This document shows positions 53,818 through 63,267 of a stretch of 64,000 nt of DNA, piece after piece. The DNA is taken from the NCBI RefSeq assembly GCF_000410875.1, contig NZ_AROI01000002.1, positions 124,001 to 188,000 of the forward strand, in the 5' to 3' direction. The notes under the pieces are model-generated. The model was not told the origin of the DNA, ran no database searches, and saw only the letters and a program-made list of their open reading frames with translations. Made by a program: the position numbers and the translations under genes. Source of the DNA: Halopseudomonas pelagia CL-AP6. Lineage in GTDB: Bacteria; Pseudomonadota; Gammaproteobacteria; Pseudomonadales; Pseudomonadaceae. Positions within the stretch are counted from its first letter, which is position 1. Each line of letters opens with the position of its first letter.

Positions 53818-55977
53818 TCAGTTTTTCAGGCGGGTAATGCGCATCACGCCTTTCAAGGCACGGATACGCTTGATCAGTTGGGATAGATGCAGACGGTCGC
53901 GGACACGCACTACCAGTTGCACCACGCTGATACGGCCATCGCGTTCATCGACGCTGATCTTGTCGATGCTGGCGTCGGCCATGGTGATGCCGGCAGCCAG
54001 TTGAGCAATAATACCGCGCTCATTTTCCAGCTCAACCTGCAGTTCGACGGTAAATTCGCCGCTAACATTCTTGTCCCAGGTCAGATGCAGGGTCTTTTCA
54101 TTGCTGTGGCGGTTATCGGCCAGTTTGTTGCAGTTCTCCTGGTGGATAACCATACCCTTGCCGGAGGATAGATAGCCAATAATCGGATCTCCCGGGATTG
54201 GGTTGCAGCAGCGCGCAAAACTGACCACCAGACCTTCGGTGCCGCGGATTGCCAGGGGCAGTTCACGCATATCGGCGTCGATAGGTGTGTTGACGGTGGA
54301 GGTCTCGGGGTCTGATTCGATCATGCTGGAGTTGGCCAGCAGGCGGCGTGCTACTACATAGGCCATACGGTTCCCCAGGCCGATATCCGCCAATAGATCT
54401 TCCATCAACTCCAAGTCGCAGTCTTTGAGCACTTGCTGGATATTATCTGCCGGCACATCGGCCAGGGTAGTATCAAAGCTGGCCAGCACCTTGTCGAGCA
54501 GCCGCTCACCCAGGGCGATGGATTCGGAATGCCGCTGATGCTTGAGGAAATGGCGAATATTGCTGCGCGCCTTGCCAGTGATCACGAAGCTTAACCAGGC
54601 TGGGTTCGGACGGGCACCGGGAGCGGTGATGACTTCAACCGTCTGACCGCTCTGCAACGGCTCCGAGAGCGGCGCCAGGCGGCGGTTCACGCGGCAGGCA
54701 ATGCAGCTGTTGCCCACATCAGTATGCACCGCATAGGCAAAGTCGACTGGCGTTGAGCCCTTGGGCAGCTCCATGATGCGGCCTTTCGGAGTGAAGATGT
54801 AGACCTCGTCGGGGAACAGGTCGATCTTCACATTCTCGATAAATTCCAGCGAGTTGCCGGCATTTTGCTGCAGTTCCATCACGCCCTTGAGCCACTGGCG
54901 GGTGCGTGCATGGTGGCCGTTGATTACATCGTCTTTGGATTTGTAGACCCAGTGCGCGGCGATGCCGTTGTTGGCCATGTCTTCCATTTCTTCGGTACGG
55001 ATCTGGATTTCGATGGGCACGCCGTGCAGGCCGAACAGGGTGGTATGCAAAGACTGGTAACCGTTGGCCTTGGGGATTGCGATGTAATCCTTGAAGCGGC
55101 CAGGGAAAGGTTTGTACAGACTGTGAACTGCGCCTAGCACGCGGTAGCAAGTATCTGGCTTGTCGACGATAATCCGGAAGGCATACACATCCATGATCTC
55201 GTTGAACGCTTTTCGCTTGCCGCGCATCTTCTGATAAATACCGAACAGATGCTTCTCGCGGCCCATCACCTTGCCCGGCATGCCTTCGCGCTCGAGGCAG
55301 CTCTGCAGTGACTCGAGAATCTTGTTTAGTAGCTCCTTGCGGTTGCCTCGGGCTCTGCGTACGGCGCGGTCGATCATATTCGAGCGCATCGGATACATGG
55401 CCTTGAAGCCCAGGTCCTCAAACTCGGTACTCAGGCTGTGCATACCCAGACGGTTGGCGATCGGCGCGTAGATCTCCAGAGTTTCCTTGGCAATGCGCCG
55501 GCGTTTTTCCGGTGCCAGTGCGCCCAGAGTGCGCATGTTGTGCAGGCGGTCAGCCAGCTTGACCAGAATCACGCGAATATCGCGCGCCATGGCCAGGGCC
55601 ATTTTCTGGAAATTTTCGGCCTGCGCCTCGGCCTTGGTCTCGAAGGTCATCTGCGTCAGCTTGCTGACGCCATCGACCAGCTCGGCCACGATGTCACCAA
55701 ACTGCGTGACCAGCGCATCCTTGGGGATGCCGGTATCTTCAATCACATCATGCAGCATGGCGGCCATCAGGCTTTGATGGTCCATATGCATATCAGCAAG
55801 AATATGGGCTACTGCGAGGGGGTGAGTGACATAGGGTTCGCCACTGCGCCGGGTCTGGCCATCATGGGCTTGCTCGGCATAGAAGTACGCACGCCGGACC
55901 AGGTTGACCTGGTCCGGCTCAAGATAACGGTCGAGCCGTTCGGCGAAAGCTTCTATACCGGACGTCTGCCCGGCCAC
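53818..55977 (-). CDS. spoT: Bifunctional (p)ppGpp synthetase/hydrolase SpoT
   Basis: About 719 residues. The N-terminal HD hydrolase domain shows HDVIEDTG and [14 protein letters not shown]. The synthetase domain has [20 protein letters not shown], the TGS domain begins near 390, and an ACT domain ends the protein. It makes and degrades the alarmone (p)ppGpp during starvation. The start is uncertain: GTG 55977 gives a beginning ([15 protein letters not shown]) close to other Pseudomonas SpoT proteins, but the frame is open to TTG 56040, directly behind rpoZ. No strong ribosome site is seen before any of these. Confidence 0.95.
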   Translation of the reverse strand: MAGQTSGIEAFAERLDRYLEPDQVNLVRRAYFYAEQAHDGQTRRSGEPYVTHPLAVAHILADMHMDHQSLMAAMLHDVIEDTGIPKDALVTQFGDIVAELVDGVSKLTQMTFETKAEAQAENFQKMALAMARDIRVILVKLADRLHNMRTLGALAPEKRRRIAKETLEIYAPIANRLGMHSLSTEFEDLGFKAMYPMRSNMIDRAVRRARGNRKELLNKILESLQSCLEREGMPGKVMGREKHLFGIYQKMRGKRKAFNEIMDVYAFRIIVDKPDTCYRVLGAVHSLYKPFPGRFKDYIAIPKANGYQSLHTTLFGLHGVPIEIQIRTEEMEDMANNGIAAHWVYKSKDDVINGHHARTRQWLKGVMELQQNAGNSLEFIENVKIDLFPDEVYIFTPKGRIMELPKGSTPVDFAYAVHTDVGNSCIACRVNRRLAPLSEPLQSGQTVEVITAPGARPNPAWLSFVITGKARSNIRHFLKHQRHSESIALGERLLDKVLASFDTTLADVPADNIQQVLKDCDLELMEDLLADIGLGNRMAYVVARRLLANSSMIESDPETSTVNTPIDADMRELPLAIRGTEGLVVSFARCCNPIPGDPIIGYLSSGKGMVIHQENCNKLADNRHSNEKTLHLTWDKNVSGEFTVELQVELENERGIIAQLAAGITMADASIDKISVDERDGRISVVQLVVRVRDRLHLSQLIKRIRALKGVMRITRLKN

Positions 55978-56045
55978 GCATGCGTAGGCTTCGGCGCCAG
56001 TGCTTGGCACCCGTGGGTGGCCTGTCACCGACCTGCGCAAGGCGA

Positions 56046-56303
56046 TTACTCGTCCAGATCTGATTCCATCGAGTACAGCGGTTCCTGCTGATCCTGAATG
56101 GCTTCCTGTGCCAAAATCTCGTTGGAAATCAAGCCGCCAGCGATTTCACGCAGGGCGACTACGGTGGGCTTGTCATTTTCCCAGGCGACCTTCGGCTCTT
56201 TGCCGCCGGTGGCCAACTGACGCGAGCGTTTGGTGGCCAGCATAACCAGCTCAAAACGGTTTTCTACATTTTCCAGGCAGTCTTCAACGGTAACGCGGGC
56301 CAT
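56046..56303 (-). CDS. rpoZ: RNA polymerase omega subunit
   Basis: An 85-residue omega subunit with the conserved [20 protein letters not shown] start and the ATKRSRQL helix. It helps assemble beta-prime and is needed for one ppGpp site on RNA polymerase, which fits its co-transcription with spoT. It lies 84 bp downstream of gmk. Confidence 0.97.
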   Translation of the reverse strand: MARVTVEDCLENVENRFELVMLATKRSRQLATGGKEPKVAWENDKPTVVALREIAGGLISNEILAQEAIQDQQEPLYSMESDLDE

Positions 56304-56387
56304 GGGTGTACTCCGGAACGGCTTTAAAATCGTAACTCGACGCGCCCAGAACGGGTCGCCGGACCGTGTAGTGTACTGAATCGCGCC

Positions 56388-57086
<699 letters not shown>

Positions 57087-57164
57087 TCAGCACTGTACGT
57101 AGGCTTACTTGCCGCTATTCTAGCGAGGCAAGGCGCTTGCGCCGTCCTTTTTTCGGAGTAATGC

Positions 57165-58430
57165 ATGATATCGAAATGGCAATGGGTGCTGGCACAACTG
57201 ACGCGAATGCTTTGGGTACGCGCCTCGCTGTTCGCGTTATTGGCGATGGTCGCTGCGTTGCTGGCGGCCGCCGCTGAAAGGGTCATGCCCGAAGGCTTGC
57301 CGGTGAGTATCGGGGCGGATTCAGTAGAAACCATCCTCAATATACTGGCGTCCAGTATGCTCACGGTGACGACCTTCTCGCTAACCGTGATGGTGTCTGC
57401 CTATGCGGCGGCTACGACCAGTGTGACGCCGCGCGCCATTCGCCTGCTGATGCAGGACACTACCACGCAGAACGTATTGGCCACCTTTCTCGGCTCTTTT
57501 CTGTTCAGTCTGGTCGGCATTATTGCCCTCAGCACGGAGATTTACGGCGAACGCGGTCGCATCGTGCTGTTCGCTTTCACGCTATTGGTGATTGTGATCA
57601 TCGTGATTACCATGTTGCGCTGGATCGACCATCTGTCACTCTTTGGTCGGGTTGGCGATACTACCGACCGGGTCGAACAGGCGACGACCAAGGCTTTGAA
57701 CGACCGCGTCGAGAGTCCCTGCATTGGCGCTCATCCTTGGCTGGATGGCCAGCTCCCAGAGGGCTTTACCCCGCTCTACGCCGATAGCATCGGCTACGTA
57801 CAGCATCTGGATGTGGAAGAACTCTCGGAATACGCTCAGGAACATGGTCTGCAAGTGTATGTGAGCAGTTTGCCGGGCAGCTTTGTGCATGGCGCACGCC
57901 CGCTGGCCTGGTTTTCATGCAGCGCTGCGGGCGGCGCTGATGAGGTTCCGCAGGCAAGCCTGCGTGCGGCCTTTACCGTGGGCAAGGAGCGCTCGTTCGA
58001 TCAGGACCCGCGATTTGGGCTGGCGGTGCTGGCCGAGATCGCTTCCCGCGCCCTGTCACCATCTATGAATGACCCTGGCACGGCCATCGATGTGATCGGC
58101 CGGGCGGTGCGTATTCTGTCCGGTTGGCCAGCGGATGCGCAGATTCTTCAGGGTAAGGAAGCCAGTTGTCCGCACGTGTGGGTTCCGGCGCTGCGCCTCG
58201 AAGAGCTGTTCGAAGACATATTCACGCCCATCGCCCGCGATGGTGCCGCTCTGATCGAGGTGCAGATACGCCTGCAAAAAGCGTTTCAGGCGCTGGCGGA
58301 GCGCGGCGGCCAGTTCCGCCCAGTGGCTGAGCGGCATGCCCGGGTGGCTTTCCAGCGTGCTGAGGCGGTCATGGTGCTGGATGACGATGTCGCATTGTTG
58401 CGCGATTTAATCGGCCAGCCCCACGGCTGA
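57165..58430 (+). CDS. DUF2254 membrane protein
   Basis: A 421-residue protein with four membrane segments in the first 150 residues and a soluble C-terminal part. The SSMLTVTTFSLTVMVSAY and FGLAVLAEIASRALSPSMNDPGTA stretches are characteristic of DUF2254. The function of the family is unknown. It is the last gene with ordinary core character before the accessory region. Confidence 0.85.
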   Translation: MISKWQWVLAQLTRMLWVRASLFALLAMVAALLAAAAERVMPEGLPVSIGADSVETILNILASSMLTVTTFSLTVMVSAYAAATTSVTPRAIRLLMQDTTTQNVLATFLGSFLFSLVGIIALSTEIYGERGRIVLFAFTLLVIVIIVITMLRWIDHLSLFGRVGDTTDRVEQATTKALNDRVESPCIGAHPWLDGQLPEGFTPLYADSIGYVQHLDVEELSEYAQEHGLQVYVSSLPGSFVHGARPLAWFSCSAAGGADEVPQASLRAAFTVGKERSFDQDPRFGLAVLAEIASRALSPSMNDPGTAIDVIGRAVRILSGWPADAQILQGKEASCPHVWVPALRLEELFEDIFTPIARDGAALIEVQIRLQKAFQALAERGGQFRPVAERHARVAFQRAEAVMVLDDDVALLRDLIGQPHG

Positions 58431-58446
58431 GCCGGGTTCCCGGCTC
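58429..58446 (+). terminator. Hairpin at the end of the DUF2254 gene
   Basis: GAGCCGGG, TT, CCCGGCTC overlaps the stop codon. No T-run follows, so its terminator role is tentative. Confidence 0.4.
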
Positions 58447-58777
58447 GGCTTGGCGGTAAAGCTCAGGCGAACAGGGAGCCGGATTATTCGATGTTCTGCA
58501 CCTGAATGTTGATCGACAATAAAATATAGTTAAAAATCATACACTTGTGTTTCGTACGTGCATTTATTTATTAATGTACCCACCACTTTACTCGCCGCTT
58601 GGCTTTGAGGGTTCAATTTGACCTTTGGCTAGCGGAGGCCTGGTGTAAAAGGTGACGACTATCTTGCAAGCCTCGCATGGGCTTAGAGTGAAGCGGTGTC
58701 ACATTGTTGTTTGGGCTGTTCTCCGAGTGCGCTCCATGCTACCTCGGTACGCTGGGCGGGCGGGCGATCTCAATAGG
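58447..58777. other. Intergenic region at the core/accessory junction
   Basis: About 330 bp without a supported gene. The part from 58500 to 58600 is distinctly A+T-rich (TAAAATATAGTTAAAAATCATACA and similar), in contrast to the left flank. I see no tRNA end, no clear att-type direct repeat and no promoter that I can defend. It is the probable zone of the left island boundary. Confidence 0.5.
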
Positions 58778-59629
58778 TTACTTTCGGTTGTTTGGTTTTA
58801 CCCTTGTTTGGGTGCTCATGTATCCCATAATCGTATCGCTAATACCAATTTTGACTACTGCTCCGCTCTCAGCACTAGTTTGATCACTGCTATCTTCCTG
58901 CTCATTACGCTGACCCCCACGGTCATTGTGATCATCAGTTGTGGGTGAATCATTAGGCAGTTCTAAAGACCCTGATTCCTCTTGTGCTGTCGTTTCACTG
59001 TTATCGTTGTAAAAGTTTTTGGTGTTTTCTGTTTTGAGCAAGAGGGTTGTTTGGCTGTCGACTCTTCGATAATGGTTTATGGCTGGGATTTTCCCTGTTT
59101 TTATTTTTAAATCAGAGATGCTTGTGGCCGGGTCTTCAGGGTTTAAGAAATTATAAACTTCAAACAGCCCTGGCCGCTTTTCTAGATCAGGCTTCAGCGG
59201 TGAGGCATCAGTATCTTTCGAAGTTCTGCGCTGCATTGCAGTGTAAGATCGTTCAATTATTTCATCCAGAAAGTCTCCTTCGCTGATTCCTTTTTTCTGA
59301 GCGAGTTCAGCTAATAGCTCTTTTGTCGTTGTCCGGATTTTGAACTTGCAGATCTGTCGCCCATCCGTTCTGTTGTGGTAGCGCCGCTGCCTCCATGCGT
59401 CTCGCATGTCTCGCAATATCAGTTTGTAGCGTGCGCCCTTATCGGTTCGCGCCTGAATTTCTCGTTCGAATTCATAGCCGATCTCAAGCATGTCTTGGTG
59501 GGTGTTTTCTTCTGGTCGGGTTCTATTCGTTCTGATTCCCTTCGCGATTAAGTGATGCACTGCCCAGATACGTTGAGACCTGTCGTTTTCGTCCAACCAT
59601 TCCAGCCCCGGGGTTCGTCTTCGTGCCAT
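58778..59629 (-). CDS. Hypothetical protein with ribbon-helix-helix-like segment
   Basis: A 283-residue protein I do not recognise. The N-terminal half is basic and helical. Residues 93-130 (CKFKIRTTTKELLAELAQ then KKGISEGDFLDEIIERSY) have the strand-helix-helix pattern of an RHH DNA-binding unit. The C-terminal third is polar and low in complexity (about 205-260, rich in S, T, E, D, N) and likely disordered. It starts at ATG 59629 behind GGAG and is divergent from the next gene, with 168 bp of A+T-rich DNA between. A role as island regulator or partition-like protein is conceivable but not shown. Confidence 0.65.
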   Translation of the reverse strand: MARRRTPGLEWLDENDRSQRIWAVHHLIAKGIRTNRTRPEENTHQDMLEIGYEFEREIQARTDKGARYKLILRDMRDAWRQRRYHNRTDGRQICKFKIRTTTKELLAELAQKKGISEGDFLDEIIERSYTAMQRRTSKDTDASPLKPDLEKRPGLFEVYNFLNPEDPATSISDLKIKTGKIPAINHYRRVDSQTTLLLKTENTKNFYNDNSETTAQEESGSLELPNDSPTTDDHNDRGGQRNEQEDSSDQTSAESGAVVKIGISDTIMGYMSTQTRVKPNNRK

Positions 59630-59797
59630 CGCCCACCGCTCCTTCTATCAATGCTGCCAAGCCGCTCCGTAAGTCTAACCTACAACCTAGCCAAACTCGT
59701 CACTCATAGCGCCATCGATAGCGTTATGCCTGATGATTATTATATAAAATCATAAAAGACAGGTGTTAATATAGAATTTTAAGGGGGAAGGGTTGCC

Positions 59798-61024
59798 ATG
59801 CTGTGTACGCTATTGCGTAAGAATTTCCCTCAGCTAGGGCCGGATGAGAAGTATCTTATCGCCTCATTCGCAGCCTGCTATGGCCACGCTTCAGCTGAGC
59901 TAACGGTTAAGGAAATGGCGAAAGCACTGCATATTTCGCCCAGGGTTGTGGCAAAGAACTTGACTGCACTGATCGACAAACATGAGCTTTTGAGGGCTGA
60001 GTTTCCGGCGCGATGGGAGGGAAAAGGTAAGCCCGCGCGTCGATACGCCATTGCCTCGGAGCTACTTGATGAACTCGGATCCAGGCAAAATTCCGAGTAT
60101 TGGCCAGGTCAGGCTGATCTGGCCAAGCGTGTGCTCACAGGGGAGGTGGAGCTTTTCAGAAAGACCGTTAGCGATGACGAAGCAATGGACTCAGCTGGGG
60201 TTGGTTATAAAAGTCCTCCCAGGCGAGTTAAAGGGGATGGAGGCAGTATACGGTTGCGCCTCTTCACTGCTGTTCTCGTGTGCCACTCGGACGAACTAGG
60301 TGTTGTACGAGGGCTGAGAGGGGAAAAGCTGTACGATCTTACTGGTATAGGAGCTGCGCAGGTCAGACTCAATGCCAAGCAACTAGTTAGTTCTGGAGTC
60401 CTCTTGGGGCATGTGCCGGGCACATCAAGTAAGTGGTTTGCAGAGTCCAAAGCCGCTTCGACTTACTACCTTGATATGCCCACCTCGCTTGATGTGATGC
60501 GAAGAAATTTGTTGCGCCTGGAGTTTTATTCCGACTTCGATGTGTGGGGGCGAGTACTTGAGCCAATCGCAAGACAGAAGTGGCCATGGATGCCTGTCAT
60601 ACGGCGTGGTGAGGTTCGCGCAGTTTTGGTATCGGAACTGATGGGCGAGGTGTCATACATCCTCAGCACTTATTGGGAGGACCTAGATGGTGCGCAGAGC
60701 TTTTATGACAAGCATGCCGAAAAATGCGGGCTGGAGCGCAGGGTTCGGGGCATTCTTCGAGTTCCTGATGAGGTGCTGCAGGCAAAGAATGCTCCATTGA
60801 ATCTAGAGAAGATCATCTACGAGGGGCTCGTATTTAGCTGCATAGAACAGGCTTGTCTGGTGAAGCGTTGGTTACAGGAACCGACATTATCGGATCTGAG
60901 CGTTGGCAAGGTGCAATTGCTGCCAGTATCAACGCTTCCGGATGGACAGTTGTGTATGCCTGTTGTGGTGGCGGGCGGTTTGGGCGAAGCGAGGTGTATT
61001 CGTTTGAATGTTCCGGGCGAGTAG
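59798..61024 (+). CDS. Hypothetical protein with winged-helix-like N-terminus
   Basis: A 408-residue protein I do not recognise. Residues 30-75 (ELTVKEMAKALHISPRVVAKNLTALIDKHELL, quoted in part: MAKALHISPRVVAKNL) form a convincing helix-turn-helix. A second similar unit may lie near 178-205 (LTGIGAAQVRLNAKQLVSSG). The rest shows no known catalytic motif. ATG 59798 follows AAGGGGGAAGG. It lies upstream of the AlpA gene on the same strand, 72 bp away, and diverges from the RHH-like gene. It may control replication or excision of the island; this is inference. Confidence 0.7.
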   Translation: MLCTLLRKNFPQLGPDEKYLIASFAACYGHASAELTVKEMAKALHISPRVVAKNLTALIDKHELLRAEFPARWEGKGKPARRYAIASELLDELGSRQNSEYWPGQADLAKRVLTGEVELFRKTVSDDEAMDSAGVGYKSPPRRVKGDGGSIRLRLFTAVLVCHSDELGVVRGLRGEKLYDLTGIGAAQVRLNAKQLVSSGVLLGHVPGTSSKWFAESKAASTYYLDMPTSLDVMRRNLLRLEFYSDFDVWGRVLEPIARQKWPWMPVIRRGEVRAVLVSELMGEVSYILSTYWEDLDGAQSFYDKHAEKCGLERRVRGILRVPDEVLQAKNAPLNLEKIIYEGLVFSCIEQACLVKRWLQEPTLSDLSVGKVQLLPVSTLPDGQLCMPVVVAGGLGEARCIRLNVPGE

Positions 61025-61096
61025 GTGCGTAGTGGTCGAGATCAGTGATTTTTTACCGCTCCCGCCAATCCTCTGAGCCAACAGAGGAGACAGCTC

Positions 61097-61282
61097 ATGA
61101 GGATCATCCGCCTGAAAGAAGTCATGAATTCAACTGGCCTGGCACGGTCAACCATCTATAAGTACATCGGGGAGCGCGCGTTTCCGAAACCCGTCTCGCT
61201 GGGAGGCCAGTGTGTCGGCTGGGTAGAAAGTGAGATCCACGATTGGATTCTGGCAAGAATCGAGGAGCGCGATCTCGCTTAG
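61097..61282 (+). CDS. AlpA-family phage regulatory protein
   Basis: A 61-residue MerR-like helix-turn-helix protein. The pattern IRLKEVMNSTGLARSTIYKY followed by FPKPVSLGGQCVGWVESEIHDWI is diagnostic of AlpA. ATG 61097 is preceded by AGGAG at 61085-61089. AlpA proteins activate excision or integrase genes of P4-like prophages and islands, so an integrase is expected somewhere in the element. Confidence 0.92.
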   Translation: MRIIRLKEVMNSTGLARSTIYKYIGERAFPKPVSLGGQCVGWVESEIHDWILARIEERDLA

Positions 61283-61334
61283 TGCGTTCCATCCCGACAG
61301 GCCGCCACGGGCTAACCATCCAGAACCAGCTATC

Positions 61335-61397
61335 AATGCCATGATCAGTTGTGGCTGGTCATGGCATTTATGCCGGATTAACGGCAGTGTTTTTTTT
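61335..61397 (+). terminator. Double hairpin with T-run after alpA
   Basis: AATGCCATGA (61335-61344) pairs with TCATGGCATT (61359-61368), and the stem extends inward to 14 bp with one G-T pair and a TTGTGG loop. A second small stem, TGCCG/CGGCA (61371-61386), is followed by eight T residues (61390-61397). The array works as a terminator for alpA or ends a short RNA. Confidence 0.6.
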
Positions 61398-61726
61398 CCA
61401 GAGTTATGCGCAGAGTAAATATGCAGGCGTGGCTGGAGAATCCGAGTTGATTTTCGTGTGCTCCGGGGGAACTCGTTTTCGGTGCGGGTATTATGCCTTA
61501 GGGTTATCACCCGTAGGGTTAGGAACCAGGTACATGAAGCATGTATCACAATGCAGGGATACAGCCAGCAAGGAGTCAATAAGCTACAAGTACACATGAA
61601 CCCATAAGGCTAGAGACCAAGCTATCTCATCAAGCCTGAATAGCAAGATAGACAGACCACTACGAGGTAATGGTTAAAAAATACTCATTGGACACAGGTT
61701 ATGAACCTAGCCAAGGAGTAGTAACC
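61398..61726. other. Intergenic region before the Gp2-like gene
   Basis: About 330 bp without a gene I can support. It contains short symmetric elements such as TACATGAAGCATGTA at 61530-61544. The frame of the next gene is open back to an ATG at 61670, but AAGGAG at 61713-61718 favours the start at 61727. Long leaders of this kind can hold a replication origin in related elements; I cannot show that here. Confidence 0.4.
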
Positions 61727-62398
61727 ATGATACGACATCCCCATAACACCAATCTCCGTTTGCATTACGACAACAGCTTTGAAGGCCTATCAGTGATGGT
61801 TGATAAAGGTCCTTTCATCGAACAATATCTCTCACGCCTGAAACGTACCATCGAGCTGGCTCTGGATGAGTACCCGCGACTATTGGCTTTCAGAGTCGAC
61901 CTACGCTTACCAGCAGGTGCCGACCTACCTGTGCATACTGACAGCAACGTGGTCATCAGCAGGTTCATTGATTCCTTCAAGGCGAAAATCCGACAAAACC
62001 GGCTCAAGGCTTTTGAGCACAACGAGAAAGGTGCACATGACAGTCGGGTACGTTACGTCTGGGCACGAGAGGTAGGGCAAAGGGAGCGACCGCACTACCA
62101 CTTGCTCATCCTGCTCAACCGGGATGCTTTCTACACGCTGGGGAAGCTGGACTCGACTGCCGACAACATGATCAGTCGTATGCAAGAGGCGTGGGCCAGT
62201 GCGCTGGGTTTGCCCGTGGAGCATGTACGATATCTGGTACATATTCCGGATAACCCTATGTATCGGGTTGATCTGAAGGTGAAGGCCGGTAAGCCAGATC
62301 GGTTGCCTGAGTTGTTTTACCGTACCAGTTACCTGTGCAAAGCAGCGACCAAGTCTTACGGGAGCGGGCATTGGGGGTTCGGTACCAGCAGAGGTTAG
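61727..62398 (+). CDS. Inovirus Gp2 / YagK-YfjJ family protein, possible HUH-type replication protein
   Basis: A 223-residue protein. The start region RHPHNTNLRLHYDNSFEGL and the body VDKGPFIEQYLSRLKRTIE are typical of the inovirus Gp2 family. It contains H123-Y124-H125 in RPHYHLLILLN, and Y202-L203-C204-K205 later, which resemble the HUH and tyrosine-lysine motifs of rolling-circle Rep enzymes. ATG 61727 is chosen for its AAGGAG site. It probably initiates replication or processing of the element; the annotation of the family is secure, the enzymatic role is inferred. Confidence 0.85.
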   Translation: MIRHPHNTNLRLHYDNSFEGLSVMVDKGPFIEQYLSRLKRTIELALDEYPRLLAFRVDLRLPAGADLPVHTDSNVVISRFIDSFKAKIRQNRLKAFEHNEKGAHDSRVRYVWAREVGQRERPHYHLLILLNRDAFYTLGKLDSTADNMISRMQEAWASALGLPVEHVRYLVHIPDNPMYRVDLKVKAGKPDRLPELFYRTSYLCKAATKSYGSGHWGFGTSRG

Positions 62399-62424
62399 CG
62401 GCTTGGTGAGCTCGCCTGGTTACA

Positions 62425-62486
62425 CGTAAGCCGTATTCGACTTACGGATTAGGCTGTTAGACATTAGAATGATTTGCGACTAGAAT
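62425..62486 (+). promoter_or_regulatory. hicAB promoter with palindromic operator candidate
   Basis: A 22-bp near-palindrome with arms CGTAAG and CTTACG (62425-62446; 18 of 22 positions symmetric) precedes TTAGAC (62457-62462) and TAGAAT (62481-62486), an 18-bp-spaced promoter. HicB proteins with a C-terminal RHH domain bind such palindromes for autoregulation. Confidence 0.55.
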
Positions 62487-62506
62487 TAGTTGCATTGAGG
62501 GGCGCC

Positions 62507-62755
62507 ATGTCGCGACAAGAGAAATTACTGGCCAAGCTGTTGAGCAGGCAGTCCGGGTTCACGTGGCAAGAGCTGACGACGCTACTGAATGGCATGGGGT
62601 ATCGGCAGTTGGAAGGGCAGGGCAGTCGCGTAAAGTTTGACAATGGAAATCCGCACGCGATGATCAACCTGCACCGACCGCACCTCGGCAATGAACTGAA
62701 AGCTTACGTCAAGCGCCAAGTGATAGAGCACCTGAAGGCGGGAGGGTTGATCTGA
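62507..62755 (+). CDS. hicA: HicA-family toxin
   Basis: An 82-residue protein with the dsRBD-like HicA fold: FTWQELTTLLNGMGYRQLEGQGSRVKF and then HRPHLGNELKAYVKRQVIEHL. ATG 62507 follows GAGGGG. In small HicA toxins the catalytic histidine follows the GS dipeptide; here that place is Arg (GSRVKF), as is usual in this longer subfamily, so the active residue may be one of the later histidines. It would cleave mRNA when not held by HicB. Confidence 0.9.
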   Translation: MSRQEKLLAKLLSRQSGFTWQELTTLLNGMGYRQLEGQGSRVKFDNGNPHAMINLHRPHLGNELKAYVKRQVIEHLKAGGLI

Positions 62756-63096
62756 TGAGCACGCTACTGAAACACCAAGGCTATTACGGCTCCATAGAGG
62801 CCAGTCCTGAGGACAACTGCCTGTATGGGAAGCTTCAATTCATCCGTGCACTGGTGAGCTATGAAGGGGAGACGGTTGCTGAACTGGAACAGGCATTTCG
62901 GGATGCAGTCGATGATTACCTGGCTACCTGTGCAGAGCAGGAGCAGGCACCTGAGACTCCTTGCAAAGGCTCGTTCAATGTCCGGGTGGGCCATGATCTA
63001 CACCTGGCGGCCAGCGTGGCAGCCACTCAGCAAAGCATCACATTGAATGACCTGACACGCCGTGCGCTCAGTGAGTATCTGGAGCATCGTGCCTAA
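62755..63096 (+). CDS. hicB: HicB-family antitoxin
   Basis: A 113-residue protein with the HicB RNase-H-like N-terminal domain (GYYGSIEASPEDNCLYGKLQ, TVAELEQAFRDAVDDYL) and a C-terminal RHH/Arc-like segment (FNVRVGHDLHLAASVAATQQ, SITLNDLTRRALSEYL). Its start overlaps the hicA stop as TGATG, so the pair is translationally coupled. It neutralises HicA and probably represses the operon. Confidence 0.92.
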   Translation: MSTLLKHQGYYGSIEASPEDNCLYGKLQFIRALVSYEGETVAELEQAFRDAVDDYLATCAEQEQAPETPCKGSFNVRVGHDLHLAASVAATQQSITLNDLTRRALSEYLEHRA

Positions 63097-63267
63097 CGAT
63101 CCCGGTTCTGTATCAGGATGGGACGCAAGCTGATTTAAGAGCGCCCGTGCGGTCTCTACGACTGGTTGCTTTGTGCCGTTGAGTTGGTTTCACAGGTGAG
63201 TAAACCGTGATATTCAAGGCAGGCTACGCAATAATGGAAGTCAAGTCGTAGATAGGGACGCCGTAGA

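Noticed and set aside
58447-58777. att site or tRNA at the island boundary
   Set aside because: No tRNA-like end and no convincing direct repeat could be found by eye within the window.
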